From Bagarius yarrelli (Eukaryota; Chordata; Actinopteri; Siluriformes; Sisoridae): 64,000 nucleotides of DNA. Position numbers and translations under genes: made by a program. The DNA lies in the NCBI GenBank assembly GCA_005784505.1, contig VCAZ01000117.1, positions 641,501 through 705,500 of the forward strand. The letters are read 5' to 3'. The notes beneath the pieces are model-generated. The model worked only from the letters and a program-made list of their open reading frames with translations, did no database searches and was not told where the DNA came from. Positions 14,701-22,300 of the stretch are shown one piece after another (the stretch's first letter is position 1; each line of letters starts with the position of its first letter).

Positions 14701-14939
14701 AGGCAGCAGAGAAGAACTTGCTGGCCCGCACTGCACAACACTGCTTCACACGTCACCATGAATATTAATATTAATAGTTTATCACAGACATTTTTGATTT
14801 ACTTACCCACCACCGTCAACAGCATGTGATCCAGAAGCAAAGCAATACAAACGATGATCAGGATCAGCCTCCTGGACTGTCTCTCCTCTCTCAGCCATGT
14901 CAATAAACTGAAATCTCTAAGAGCTTCAAATAGTCCCAT
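2671..14939 (-). CDS. slc18a2: Vesicular monoamine transporter-like gene (SLC18A2/VMAT2 type), apparently damaged
   Basis: SLC18 transporters are 12-helix proton antiporters that load monoamines into secretory vesicles. Fourteen coding exons were placed by translating the minus strand, and their splice phases agree wherever neighbours are both present. Seen: TM1 with LLLDHMLLTV, FASKAVVQLIVNP, ARSLQGIGSSCSS in TM4, ASVYTDDEERGN, GPPFGS, EPALPIWMMETMCS in TM7, ASISYLIGTN, MGYLVDLRH in TM10, YAIADVA in TM11 and a short acidic C-terminus. The acidic residues known as D33, E312, D399 and D426 in human VMAT2 all have counterparts. TM4, TM7 and the TDDEERGN loop favour VMAT2 over VMAT1, although Phe replaces Y433 as in VMAT1. 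Missing by eye: the luminal-loop exon between TM1 and TM2, and the exon between QPSKINPE and SICFSNM. One late exon has two frame-breaking homopolymer gains. Family assignment is firm; whether this copy is functional is open. Confidence 0.85.
2806..3480 (-). mobile_element. Non-LTR retrotransposon 3' fragment
   Basis: Minus-strand reading gives NAVERLLTRTKKRAHIT, then APTYLSICAPMDKL and GDRAFLITPPKLWNLLPPDL, the C-terminal end of a reverse transcriptase ORF. Internal deletions and stops. Lies in the last VMAT intron. Confidence 0.65.
3645..4150. repeat. Dispersed repeat copy 1 with TA microsatellite
   Basis: Shares long stretches (for example ggagaacaacactgggccaa-like text and the segment about cacggaacaaacttctgttt) with 4905-5240. 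A TA run of about 100 bp lies inside at 3750-3856. Not classified. Confidence 0.6.
3750..3856. repeat. TA microsatellite
   Basis: Long TA run with a few interruptions inside a dispersed repeat. Confidence 0.92.
4207..4351 (-). pseudogene. slc18a2: VMAT-like exon: TM11-TM12, frame broken
   Basis: Reads GPSAGGAIIRSISIGFPWLM then TIIGLVNILF in frame, after which the expected APLCFFLRNPP continues one frame over. A run of four T where three fit the family is the first shift; ten A near the donor where nine would restore ...EEKKM is the second. Length is 145 nt, two more than phase agreement needs. A 6-bp tandem duplication also adds Ser-Ile before GFPWLM. Sequencing or assembly error in homopolymers is as likely as true decay. 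Confidence 0.8.
4654..4773 (-). CDS. slc18a2: VMAT-like exon: TM10-TM11
   Basis: Encodes MVDSSMLPVMGYLVDLRHVS and continues to YAIADVALCLGFAF. Asp counterparts of human D399 and D426 are present. The usual VYGSVYAIAD reads VYESVYAIAD, a Gly to Glu change in a tight loop. 120 nt, donor gtgaga. Confidence 0.88.
4905..5240. repeat. Dispersed repeat copy 2
   Basis: Second copy of the repeat at 3645-4150, lacking the long TA run and extending further at its right side. Both lie in VMAT introns on either side of the TM10-TM11 exon. Confidence 0.6.
5250..6110. other. AT-rich intron DNA without a gene
   Basis: About 75 percent A+T, simple-sequence-like, no exon or element with clear ends. Confidence 0.5.
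5979..6022. repeat. ACTAT pentanucleotide repeat
   Basis: About eight copies of a 5-bp unit in AT-rich intron DNA. Confidence 0.9.
6248..6311 (-). CDS. slc18a2: VMAT-like exon: TM9-TM10 loop
   Basis: Encodes VPFAKDIYRLILPNFGVGFA then I, plus a split Gly codon. Acceptor cttcacag, donor gtaaga. A GA microsatellite lies just upstream. Confidence 0.86.
6358..6392. repeat. GA microsatellite
   Basis: About 16 GA units close to the VMAT TM9-TM10 exon. Confidence 0.92.
7373..7424 (-). CDS. slc18a2: VMAT-like exon: TM9, first part
   Basis: Encodes WLCSLIGMLLGGLSIIC in 52 nt, closing the split Arg codon and leaving in phase 0. Acceptor tctttag, donor gtaagt. Confidence 0.82.
7790..7940 (+). mobile_element. 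Tc1-like transposase remnant
   Basis: The bases around 7850-7920 match the DLNPIEHFWDELERRLRA part of Tc1 transposases with frame breaks. Short relic in a VMAT intron. Confidence 0.5.
8035..8240 (+). mobile_element. Myb/MADF-like transposon gene fragment, copy 1
   Basis: Resembles 8440-8690 but with a deletion in the middle. Same flanking text (attttaggcacttttctg and cgacaacttcaaaccacct). No open frame. Confidence 0.4.
8440..8690 (+). mobile_element. Myb/MADF-like transposon gene fragment, copy 2
   Basis: Reads RVRWTEKQEKKLIELQREKE then CLYNVS, which looks like the DNA-binding (MADF/Myb) accessory protein of Harbinger-type elements. Short and truncated; assignment by motif feel only. Confidence 0.4.
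8859..8937 (-). CDS. slc18a2: VMAT-like exon: TM8
   Basis: Encodes VAFLPASISYLIGTNIFTVL then ANKMG, ending in a split Arg codon. Acceptor ttccag, donor gtatgg, 79 nt. Confidence 0.86.
9005..9040. repeat. AAAG microsatellite
   Basis: Tetranucleotide run in a VMAT intron; a GT run follows at 9162-9192. Confidence 0.9.
9204..9299 (-). CDS. slc18a2: VMAT-like exon: TM7
   Basis: Encodes SICFSNMAIAMLEPALPIWM then METMCSQKWQL. Contains the Asn and Glu counterparts of human N305 and E312. It needs a preceding exon ending in phase 1, but the last exon found upstream ends in phase 0, so at least one exon is unaccounted for. Confidence 0.88.
9955..10140 (+). mobile_element. tRNA-derived SINE
   Basis: Has an A-box-like tagctcagtgg and a B-box-like ggtttgattcc, then the common tail gtaagtcgctctggataagg. 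Plus orientation. Confidence 0.78.
10465..10535. repeat. Short tandem repeat, tcatatagaaaaaa unit
   Basis: Three imperfect copies of gtcatatagaaaaaa in a VMAT intron. Confidence 0.7.
11183..11226 (-). CDS. slc18a2: VMAT-like exon: end of TM6
   Basis: Short exon of 44 nt encoding LQLLVFQPSKINPE after a split Ala codon. Acceptor ttctcag, donor gtgagc, leaves in phase 0. Human VMAT2 has QLFVLQPSRVQPE here. Confidence 0.8.
11603..11692 (-). CDS. slc18a2: VMAT-like exon: TM5-TM6
   Basis: Encodes GPPFGSVMCEFVGKTAPFLV then LAVLAVVDGG. Acceptor tgccag, donor gtgagt. A long AC microsatellite starts about ten bases upstream of the acceptor, so this intron end is close to length-variable DNA. Confidence 0.88.
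11697..11760. repeat. AC microsatellite
   Basis: About 30 AC units with some AT steps, starting next to the acceptor side of the TM5-TM6 exon. Confidence 0.92.
11765..12060 (-). repeat. Dispersed repeat with telomere-like CCCTAA run
   Basis: A short CCCTAA-like run (11838-11876) sits inside a longer repeat with gtggggactctccataggt on one side and ggggacctcaactttggtcc on the other. The run is part of the element rather than a former chromosome end. Confidence 0.55.
12168..12260 (-). CDS. slc18a2: VMAT-like exon: TM4-TM5 loop and TM5
   Basis: Encodes MGMLASVYTDDEERGNVIGI then ALGGLAIGVL. The TDDEERG loop is a family signature. Acceptor gcacag, donor gttagt, 93 nt, phases consistent on both sides. 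Confidence 0.88.
12356..12439 (-). CDS. slc18a2: VMAT-like exon: TM4
   Basis: Encodes FAFSSSYALLFLARSLQGIG followed by SSCSSVA. The Arg and the SLQGIGSS motif of TM4 are kept. With donor gtaatg the split codon becomes Cys where VMATs have Gly (SSVAG); no better donor is visible. Confidence 0.82.
12552..12733 (-). mobile_element. tRNA-derived SINE
   Basis: Full-length minus copy in a VMAT intron, ending taaccactaagccaccactt. Confidence 0.75.
13142..13200 (-). CDS. slc18a2: VMAT-like exon: TM3
   Basis: Encodes IGYQIPMFVGVCIMFLSTI, aligned to IGYPIPIFAGFCIMFVSTI of human VMAT2. Acceptor tttgcag, donor gtaagt, 59 nt, phases 2 to 1. Confidence 0.85.
13590..13664 (-). CDS. slc18a2: VMAT-like exon: TM2
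   Basis: Encodes VGLLFASKAVVQLIVNPLIG then PLTNR. Acceptor attcag, donor gtatga; enters with the third base of a codon and leaves in phase 2, which fits the following exon. It needs an upstream phase-2 exon that I could not find. Confidence 0.85.
13670..14800. other. VMAT intron stretch where the luminal-loop exon is missing
   Basis: Contains repeat-like DNA (13680-13840 and 14095-14720) but no glycosylated-loop exon between TM1 and TM2. Confidence 0.5.
14807..14939 (-). CDS. slc18a2: VMAT-like exon: start codon and TM1
   Basis: Starts MGLFEALRDFSLLTWLREER and runs through TM1 to LLLDHMLLTVV, ending in phase 1 at a gtaagt donor. Length and content match the first coding exon of SLC18A2. Asp37 corresponds to human D33; the next residue is His where SLC18 proteins have Asn. 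The ATG is the first in-frame Met before the conserved RR-LIL helix. Confidence 0.85.
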
Positions 14940-15121
14940 CGTAATGACATCCAAAGAGAGGAGATGGAAAAAAAGGATAGAGAGGGAGATTTTCTTAAAA
15001 AAAGGGTTAGGAGCTAATAAGAAAAAGAAGAAGAAAAAAAAAGCAAAAAGAAGAAGGAAGAAAGATAGATATGATTATTTTCAGAGATTATCATAATAAT
15101 AAATATTTACATTGATATACA

Positions 15122-15312
15122 GTGGAAAGTGGTAGCGCAGTGGTTAAGGTGTTGGACTGCTAACTAGAAGATCGGGGTTTGATTTCCAGCACCAAGCTGC
15201 CACTGTTGGGCCCCTAAACAAGGCCCTTAATCCCGAATTGCTAAATTGTATAAAATAAATGAATGAAAGTTGCTCTGGTTAAGGACGTAGGCCAAATGCC
15301 ATAAACGTCATA
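15122..15312 (+). mobile_element. tRNA-derived SINE
   Basis: Plus copy upstream of the VMAT start exon. A shorter relative lies at 15825-15985. Confidence 0.75.
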
Positions 15313-16254
15313 ATATAAGATAATTAATATTACCCTAACCAGTTAAAATCAATTTCATAGCAAAATCTGCCATAATAATAAAATAGCCGGGCTTGCTAAA
15401 AAGTAGAACTTAATCGACTCTTTACCTCTTGAAAAGCCAATCTAAAAATCAGACGCCTTTTTCCCACAGATCAGATTTACAGTCAAATCTCACCTTAAAT
15501 GCACCTGTACCCCACAGTTGGTGTGCTGTTCAGTGGACTGCTGATGCTGTGACCGCTAATGACGTTACAGAACAGAGAAGCGGGTTGTTCCCAGAACCCT
15601 GAACGAGCCTGCCCCCATGCAGGGAACTGTTAACAAGGAATGTTATCTATCTTATTAAATATGTAAATTCAAAATAATAAAAAGTCGGGCTTCTTGTTAA
15701 CCATTGCTAAAATAACAATAATTACTTAAAGCACATAAAGTGTTTATGGAATTCTCACTATTCTGCATCTACAATGGTTATAACATACTTTTATAAAGCA
15801 TGGAATAAGAATTTGGAGGTGAATGTGGTAGCTCAGTGATACAGGTGTTGGACTGCTGACTGGTGGATTGTAAGTTCATTACTAAGCTGCCTCTATTGGG
15901 CCCTTGAGCATAAGCCTTTAACCCTCTCCTGTTCATTTGGATGAACGTTGGGTGCTTTGGATAAGATTGTGCACTAAATGCAAATTTTGGCACATGGCAT
16001 TGGTAAAACATGCTTAATAATACATTTCATAATAACACATAGCGACATCCGTGTCTTTTTATTTTTTGAGCCAATTGAGTGGTTAAGGGTTAAAACCCTC
16101 AGGAGTCTGAGGGGGATTTGGGGCCCTGGAAATGTTTAGACATGCCCTGATATTTTAGCTTTTTAAAGCCTTTAAAAACATTTTATACAGCACAAATTAT
16201 TCATTCATTCTTTTATTTATCTTCTATACTCGCTTATTCCCTAATTCGGGGTCA

Positions 16255-17395
16255 CAGGGATCTGCTGGATCTGACACCTGCTGGAGTCTATCCAACACCA
16301 AGAAGACAAAGGAGGTCATGTGGATTTCATTGTGGATTTCAGACGAGCTAGCAATCACACTCATCCTCCAATACACATCAACGGAGCTTGAGCGGCTGTT
16401 GAGCCGTGTACCAATACACTAGCTTCAAGTTCCTAGGAATCCACATCTCTGAGGATCTCACCTGGTCTCTGAACTCTTCTCTCCTGGTCAAAAAGGCACA
16501 ACAGCGCCTATATTTTCTGAGGGACTGAAAAAGGAGACTCAAAAAGTCCCATCTCAACAACAGGATACTGGAGAACTTTTACTGCAGTACCATCGATCGA
16601 GCATCCTCACAAACTGCATCTCAGTATGGTACAGCAGCTGCACTGCACGCAGATTCAGACCGCACAGCCCTTCAGAGGGTGGTGAAAACCGCCCCCACGC
16701 CCAATCATCGGCATCGGCACTCAGCCTACCCACCCTGGACAATATACACAAAAAACGCTGTCTGCAAAGGGCGAGAGGCATAAATCAATCAAAGATCCCT
16801 CTCACCCCAACCACGGACTGTTCACTCTCCTCCCATCAGCAGCCAGACACTACCGATGCCTCAGAGCCAGCCCGCACAAACAGACTGAAAAACAGCTTCT
16901 TTCCTGTGGCTGTTTCTGCACTGAACAGCTGATATACAGTATTATTACTTGCTATGCATCTGTACTACTACTACTGCACACTTGTACTGTCACTATACAG
17001 CACTACCTTATCATTATGCATCAATCTATACAATCTATACAAATATATATATCTATATACAGTACTTTGCACACTACCTATCATTATGATTTTGTACATC
17101 TTTGTACTAATCTATTACAACTAGCTCTCCATTGTTACTCCTCCAACTCCTACCAGATATATACCTCTGTACATTATTTACCCCCACCTCTGTAATTATC
17201 AACCCCATACCCTATTTATTACACTGATATATCTTTATTGTAAATAAGCCACTTATGCACTTCTGGTAGATGCTAACTAACTGCATTTCATTGGCTCTGT
17301 ACATGTACCTTGCACAATGCATGCATTGACAATAAAGTTGAATGACTAATTAATCTAATCTAATCTAATCTAATCTAATCTAATCCCAGCTGTCT
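16255..17395 (+). mobile_element. Non-LTR retrotransposon (CR1/L2-like) 3' end
   Basis: Plus-strand reading gives FKFLGIHISEDLTWS, then SSILTNCISVWYSSCTA and NRLKNSFFPVAVSALNS, a reverse transcriptase C-terminus with frame breaks. A long 3' UTR ends in a tandem TAATC tail, typical of L2-like elements. Confidence 0.72.
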
Positions 17396-17458
17396 CGAGA
17401 AGGCGAAAGGCATCTAAAGGAATCTAATCTAATCTAATCTAATCTAATCTAATCTAAT
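17341..17458. repeat. TCTAA pentanucleotide repeats
   Basis: Two blocks of a 5-bp unit, 17341-17385 and 17420-17458, at the LINE tail and the start of the next retroposon. Confidence 0.8.
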
Positions 17459-17459
17459 C

Positions 17460-17885
17460 CAGCTGTCTCTGAGAAGGGCAAAAGGCAGGAGGGGGACACC
17501 CTGGACAGGTCGCCAGTCTATCACAGGGCCACACACACACACACTCACACTCAGGGCAATTTTAGAATCACAGGCAATTTAGAATCACACCACACTCAGA
17601 CTCATCTATAGGCAATTTGGACTGTGGGAGGAACCCTGAGAACCCGTCAGACTAAACCACATGTTTTTGAAGCACTGTGGGAGAACATGCAAATGCCGGA
17701 CAGAACCCGGAGTGGCCAACACAAAGGCACTGGGAGAACCAAATGGAAAGACCCTTGGCCAGGAATCCTGGGTTCCCCCACAGTCCAAAAACATACGTTA
17801 GACAGCGGGGACGGGGACAGAATCCAGCCGATCACCGTGACCCTGAATAAGGGGGTGAAGCAGGGAATAGAAGATGAATGAATGA
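17460..17885 (+). repeat. Abundant fish retroposon, copy in VMAT/array spacer
   Basis: Contains the recurring text about cagctgtctctgagaagg, cctggacaggtcgccagtct and tttggactgtgggaggaa. Same family seen at 20.4, 36.4, 37.8, 38.2, 51.5, 54.8 and 62.0 kb. Probably the 3' part of an RTE-like LINE; no coding part here. Confidence 0.7.
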
Positions 17886-17889
17886 ATGA

Positions 17890-19200
17890 ATGACTGTTTA
17901 TATTCTGTCAGTTTACAGTAAATCTACATTTATTAAGGATAAATTGCATTCTTTATCATCGGTTTACATGTGTATGTGTGTTCGATTGTGTGCACTTTTA
18001 AGAGAGAGAGCCTTCATTTCATTGTACAGCTGTACAATTACAATAAAAATAGTCTGTTCTTTTCTTTTTTTTCTATTCCATTTTATTTTGTGTGTGATGG
18101 AAGCTACACTTTTTAGCAAAAGAAGTAGGAAAAACAAAAAAAAATCTTAATCCAACCCTACTAAACTAATGATTATAGGGGTAGAAGCTTTTACAATTAA
18201 GTGTGTGGGCCCTTATAAATATATCCTAACCCTTGGGCCCTGTGGGGCCCTTAATTACTTTCATTTTTTTTTCTTACTTACAAGAACATGTTAACATATT
18301 GCAGTAAAAATAAAATTTCACTACAGTTCAACTGATTATATGTATAAATTAAATGTATACAAGTATATAATAAATGACAGACTTTGTGACTAAAAAAGTG
18401 TATGATCAGTTTTTGCCTTCAGGTTGTCCATGGGAAACCCCAGCGCATGTGTGTTTCCTGCTAACGAGCTGATTAACCTGTGTGTTGTAACCAGAAATGC
18501 TTGTAAATTTAAAACAGCTCATTTGCAAACTACAAACCCACAGAATGAGGTTTTTTTTAGTTTTTAGTAAAGTTTTTTACTTTTTCCTTCATTATTTTGT
18601 GTTATTAGTTTAAGCACAGTCTTTTTAATAAGTTTACATACATTTTTGGCCACACATTTAAAAATGGCTTTTTGGGCCCCCCTAGTGGTCAATAAGACCT
18701 ATGCAGCCGCTTATGCCTTGGGTTCAACTCAAGTTTGGTCCCGATAAAAGAATATGCGGTTGGACCGCATCTAACACCTATTCTGTCGTTTCTATTTATA
18801 AAACAGATCTCTAGGGGGTCCCAAAGTGCGTGGGCACTTAAAATCGTCCTAACTGACCCCCAGCCGGTGCCTCCTACCCCATTTTGAGCTATTTTTATAC
18901 ACAGAAAATTTTTAATAATAAAGGTTAATTAATGCCTTTAGTGGAAAAATAACCTTATATAATAAGAAATAATAATAAAATAATAATAAGGTGTATATTA
19001 TTATTATATATCCACATTTTTATTAGTATTATTATTTAACTGCGTCACATGACATTGCCTTTGTTTGTCAGTCGCCAAGTGACGTCTGTGACCTCAAGAG
19101 AAAATTCCAGGGGTCTGACGCCAAATAGCAGAAAAACAGAACAGGATGCCACTGGAAGGTCCATAAATTGTCAGGCCGTGTTTCCTTAAGCTAAAAAACC
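17890..19200. other. Upstream region of array 1
   Basis: AT-rich, no exon seen. A promoter for the plus-strand gene should lie here; I found no convincing TATA box or CpG island. Confidence 0.4.
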
Positions 19201-19209
19201 CATAAAAAT

Positions 19210-19378
19210 ATGGCTTTGGAAGGTACAGCTAAGACTGGTGTGGCTGATCTGCAACTGCGCCATCTGCTGTTCGCAACCGGAGCTGCAGCCGCTGCCACTG
19301 CAGCTGGAATGTACTTTTACGTTAAATGGAGTAATGCAGAAAAAACATCTGACCACAAGGACACAACCTCTTCCCAGG
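19210..19378 (+). CDS. Array 1 exon 1: start codon and membrane helix
   Basis: ATG has A at -3 and G at +4, a strong start context. Encodes MALEGTAKTGVADLQLRHLL then an Ala-rich hydrophobic stretch ending MYFYVKW, followed by a polar Lys/Asp/Thr segment. Ends in phase 1 at a gtacca donor, which joins exon 2 in frame. One membrane span, no obvious signal-peptide cleavage site. Confidence 0.7.
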
Positions 19379-22300
19379 GTACCACCATTACTTAGTCAGA
19401 GTGTCATTATTTTTTGCTACCAAAAACTTTAAATAAGTTGGTTTGCTTGAAAAATTTAAGTGGTGGCATAGTGGTTAGGATGTTGGACTAATACCAGAAA
19501 GACTGGGGTTTGATTCCCAGCACCACCAAGCCACCACTGCTGGGCCCTGAACAAGGACCTTAACCCCTAATTGCTTAGTTGTATAAAAGAGATAGACATA
19601 AGCTGCTCTGGATAAGGACATCTGCCAAATGCTTAGTTGGAGTCAGAGCGCAGGGTCAGCTATGATACAGCACCCCTGGAGCAGGAAGGGTTAAGGGCCT
19701 TGCTCAAGGACCCAACAGTGGTTGGCTTGCTGGTGGTGGGGCTTAAAATCAGGTGTTTCTTCAGATCAACAGCTGGCAGTGGTGGGGCTTGAACCCAGGT
19801 CTTCCCAGTCTCCAAATCAGCATCTTAACCATTTGAGCCACCACTGCCCCTCAAAAGTAATTGCTCTTCCTGTAGAGGGAGGTTTTTAGGTTTAGGTACA
19901 ATAAGACCTGTCAGTTTGTTTTTAAGCCTTAGACATCAACTAAACTGTATTTATTAAGAAACAAAAAAAAGAAAATAATGTTGGAAAACATTTCTTGTGC
20001 TGGAGAAAAAAACCCACCCAGATCAGAAGAGGAAAATATTGATTATTGAACCTTTAGATGATAATGTGTAATTTATTTTAATTAATTTTATTATATATTT
20101 TCTGCTTACAGACCCCGTCTGTAAGCAGGCCACAGAACAGATTGTGCTCCAACCCTCTGAGCTTCTTCAGGACCAGATGACAGTAAGTTTGTTTGAGCTT
20201 TTAAGCTTAACACTATAGTGTACATTGATAGTCCCCTACAGTAGGGTCATACTGACAGCATTTATACTCTGCTGTTCTGCCTTGCAACACTGAAGTTGTT
20301 CCCTTTTTCCCTCCTTTAAAATGATTGTTATATTTTCTTACTGGAAAGTTACCATTTATAAATGTTGCTTTAACATCGAATCAAATCTTTTATTAATAAT
20401 ATGCTTACGGGGCAGCACAGTGACTTAGTGGTTAGTATAGTATATAAGTATATTCAATTCATTGTCATTGTGCAAGGTACATGTACAGAGCCAATGAAAT
20501 GCATTTTTCGCATATCACATATCCCATCCCATCAGGGTTGCTTCATGCCAAGAAGGCCTGGGTTTGATTCCCAGACAGGAGCCTTTCTGTGTGAAGTTTG
20601 CATGTTCTCCCTGTGTTTGCGTGGGTTTACTCAAAAACATGTATGTTAGATTGAATAGTGATTCTAAATTGCTCATAGGAGTGAGTGTGAGTGTGTGTGG
20701 CCCTGTGATGGACTGGTGACCTGTCCAGGGTGTCCCCCTCCTGTCTTTCACCCTTTCAGAGACAGCTGGGATAGACTCCAGCAGATCCCTGTGACCCCGA
20801 ATTAGGGAATAAGCAGGTATAGAAGATGAATGAATGAATATGTCTTTGCATCCTTTGGAAATAGTTGATTTAGTGAAACTTATTTAACACATTAATGCAC
20901 GTTTTAATAAATCAGCAAAAAAAATAAATCAGCAATTTTTATGAAGATTGTACATTTTGTATTTGTTTTTGGCACTTATGAAGAAGGAAAAAAAGTTTTT
21001 AATTTCAGCATTAGGCTCAGAGCAACAATTATTATTTTAGTCTTAATCAGCAAAAATCTTACATTTTTGATCAAATGTTTTAATAAATGCTTATCAAACA
21101 TTTGTTACCCTGTACTGTAGGCTTTATGGCTATTTAGATCGGGTTAGAAAGCTGCAACTAACCTAACGTGTTTGTACTGAGTGCTTTTGCTCAGGAGTGC
21201 TATGACCACCTTTGTCAATGATACAGTAAACAAGATAATTAGCAGAACCCTTCTAAAACAGAACTGTGGGTGGATAAAAGCTTTCCAGATGCTCTGAGAT
21301 CCTGCCTAGCATCCTCCAGGACAGGGAGTGTGGATTCTTCTGTAACAGATGAGCTAAAACATTTTATGCTCACGTTGAGGTTGCAGCTTAGAGCTTTAGA
21401 GTTGATAGCAATGCTTTCTCTCCATTCACACCTTTAAATTGGAGTCCCTGGGACTCTGCCCGCTGCTGTGTCAATAGATTAACAACTTTCTGACTGACCA
21501 CAAGTGTAAAGGTGGGCAAAAATGTCTCAATCTAAGCACCGGGATCCCTCAAGGTTGTATTCTAAGTCCTTTTCTGTATCTTTGTACACTACTGACTGTG
21601 TGGTCACTAACTCTACCACTTTTTTTTAATTTCGGTTATGACATTGTTGTGTTGAACTATTTCTAACAAAGATGAAAACAATGCATTTCACTGCATGTAG
21701 CAATGTATGATTGTATTTATGTGACAAATAATGAATTTCAGAAGCCTGTGGCTGTTGCTGAGGAGAAGATTAAAAAGCTTGTGATGTCCAATACTCAGCT
21801 GGAGGACCGAGTGAGGGAGCTGGAGGAGCTGCTTTGTGAGGCTTTTACAGACTGTGACATAAAAAGCGAGGTATGTCAGCTAAGCCTCCATTTTAAAACT
21901 ACTTTTTACAAAATATATAAAACGGAAATACCATAAATAATAACATTCCAAATTTTACAACATTAAATTGTTTAAAGTTAAATTTTTTCCCCCCACAAAA
22001 ATATGTCCATGAATTCTGCTTCAGCTCTAAATTATCTCCTATAACTATGTAAGATACAGGAAGTGAAGTCACTACTCTAACTGATAAGATGTAAAGCATT
22101 AAGAGGTATGTGTGCTTTCTCTGAGAAAATCTAAAACGTTCTTACACTCTAATGTGGCATCCTCCACTTCTGGTTTCCCCTGCTTCTGGTCCTCGTGGTC
22201 CTCTCCTGCGTGGTCCTCTCCTGCGTTCTTCTCTGGTTCCCGGTATCCTGTATCTCTCTGCTAAACCTACACTTTCTACAGCTTAACATGGTTTTCAATT

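Noticed and set aside
16378..16781. Minus-strand open frames as genes
   Set aside because: They are shadows of the LINE reverse transcriptase on the plus strand.
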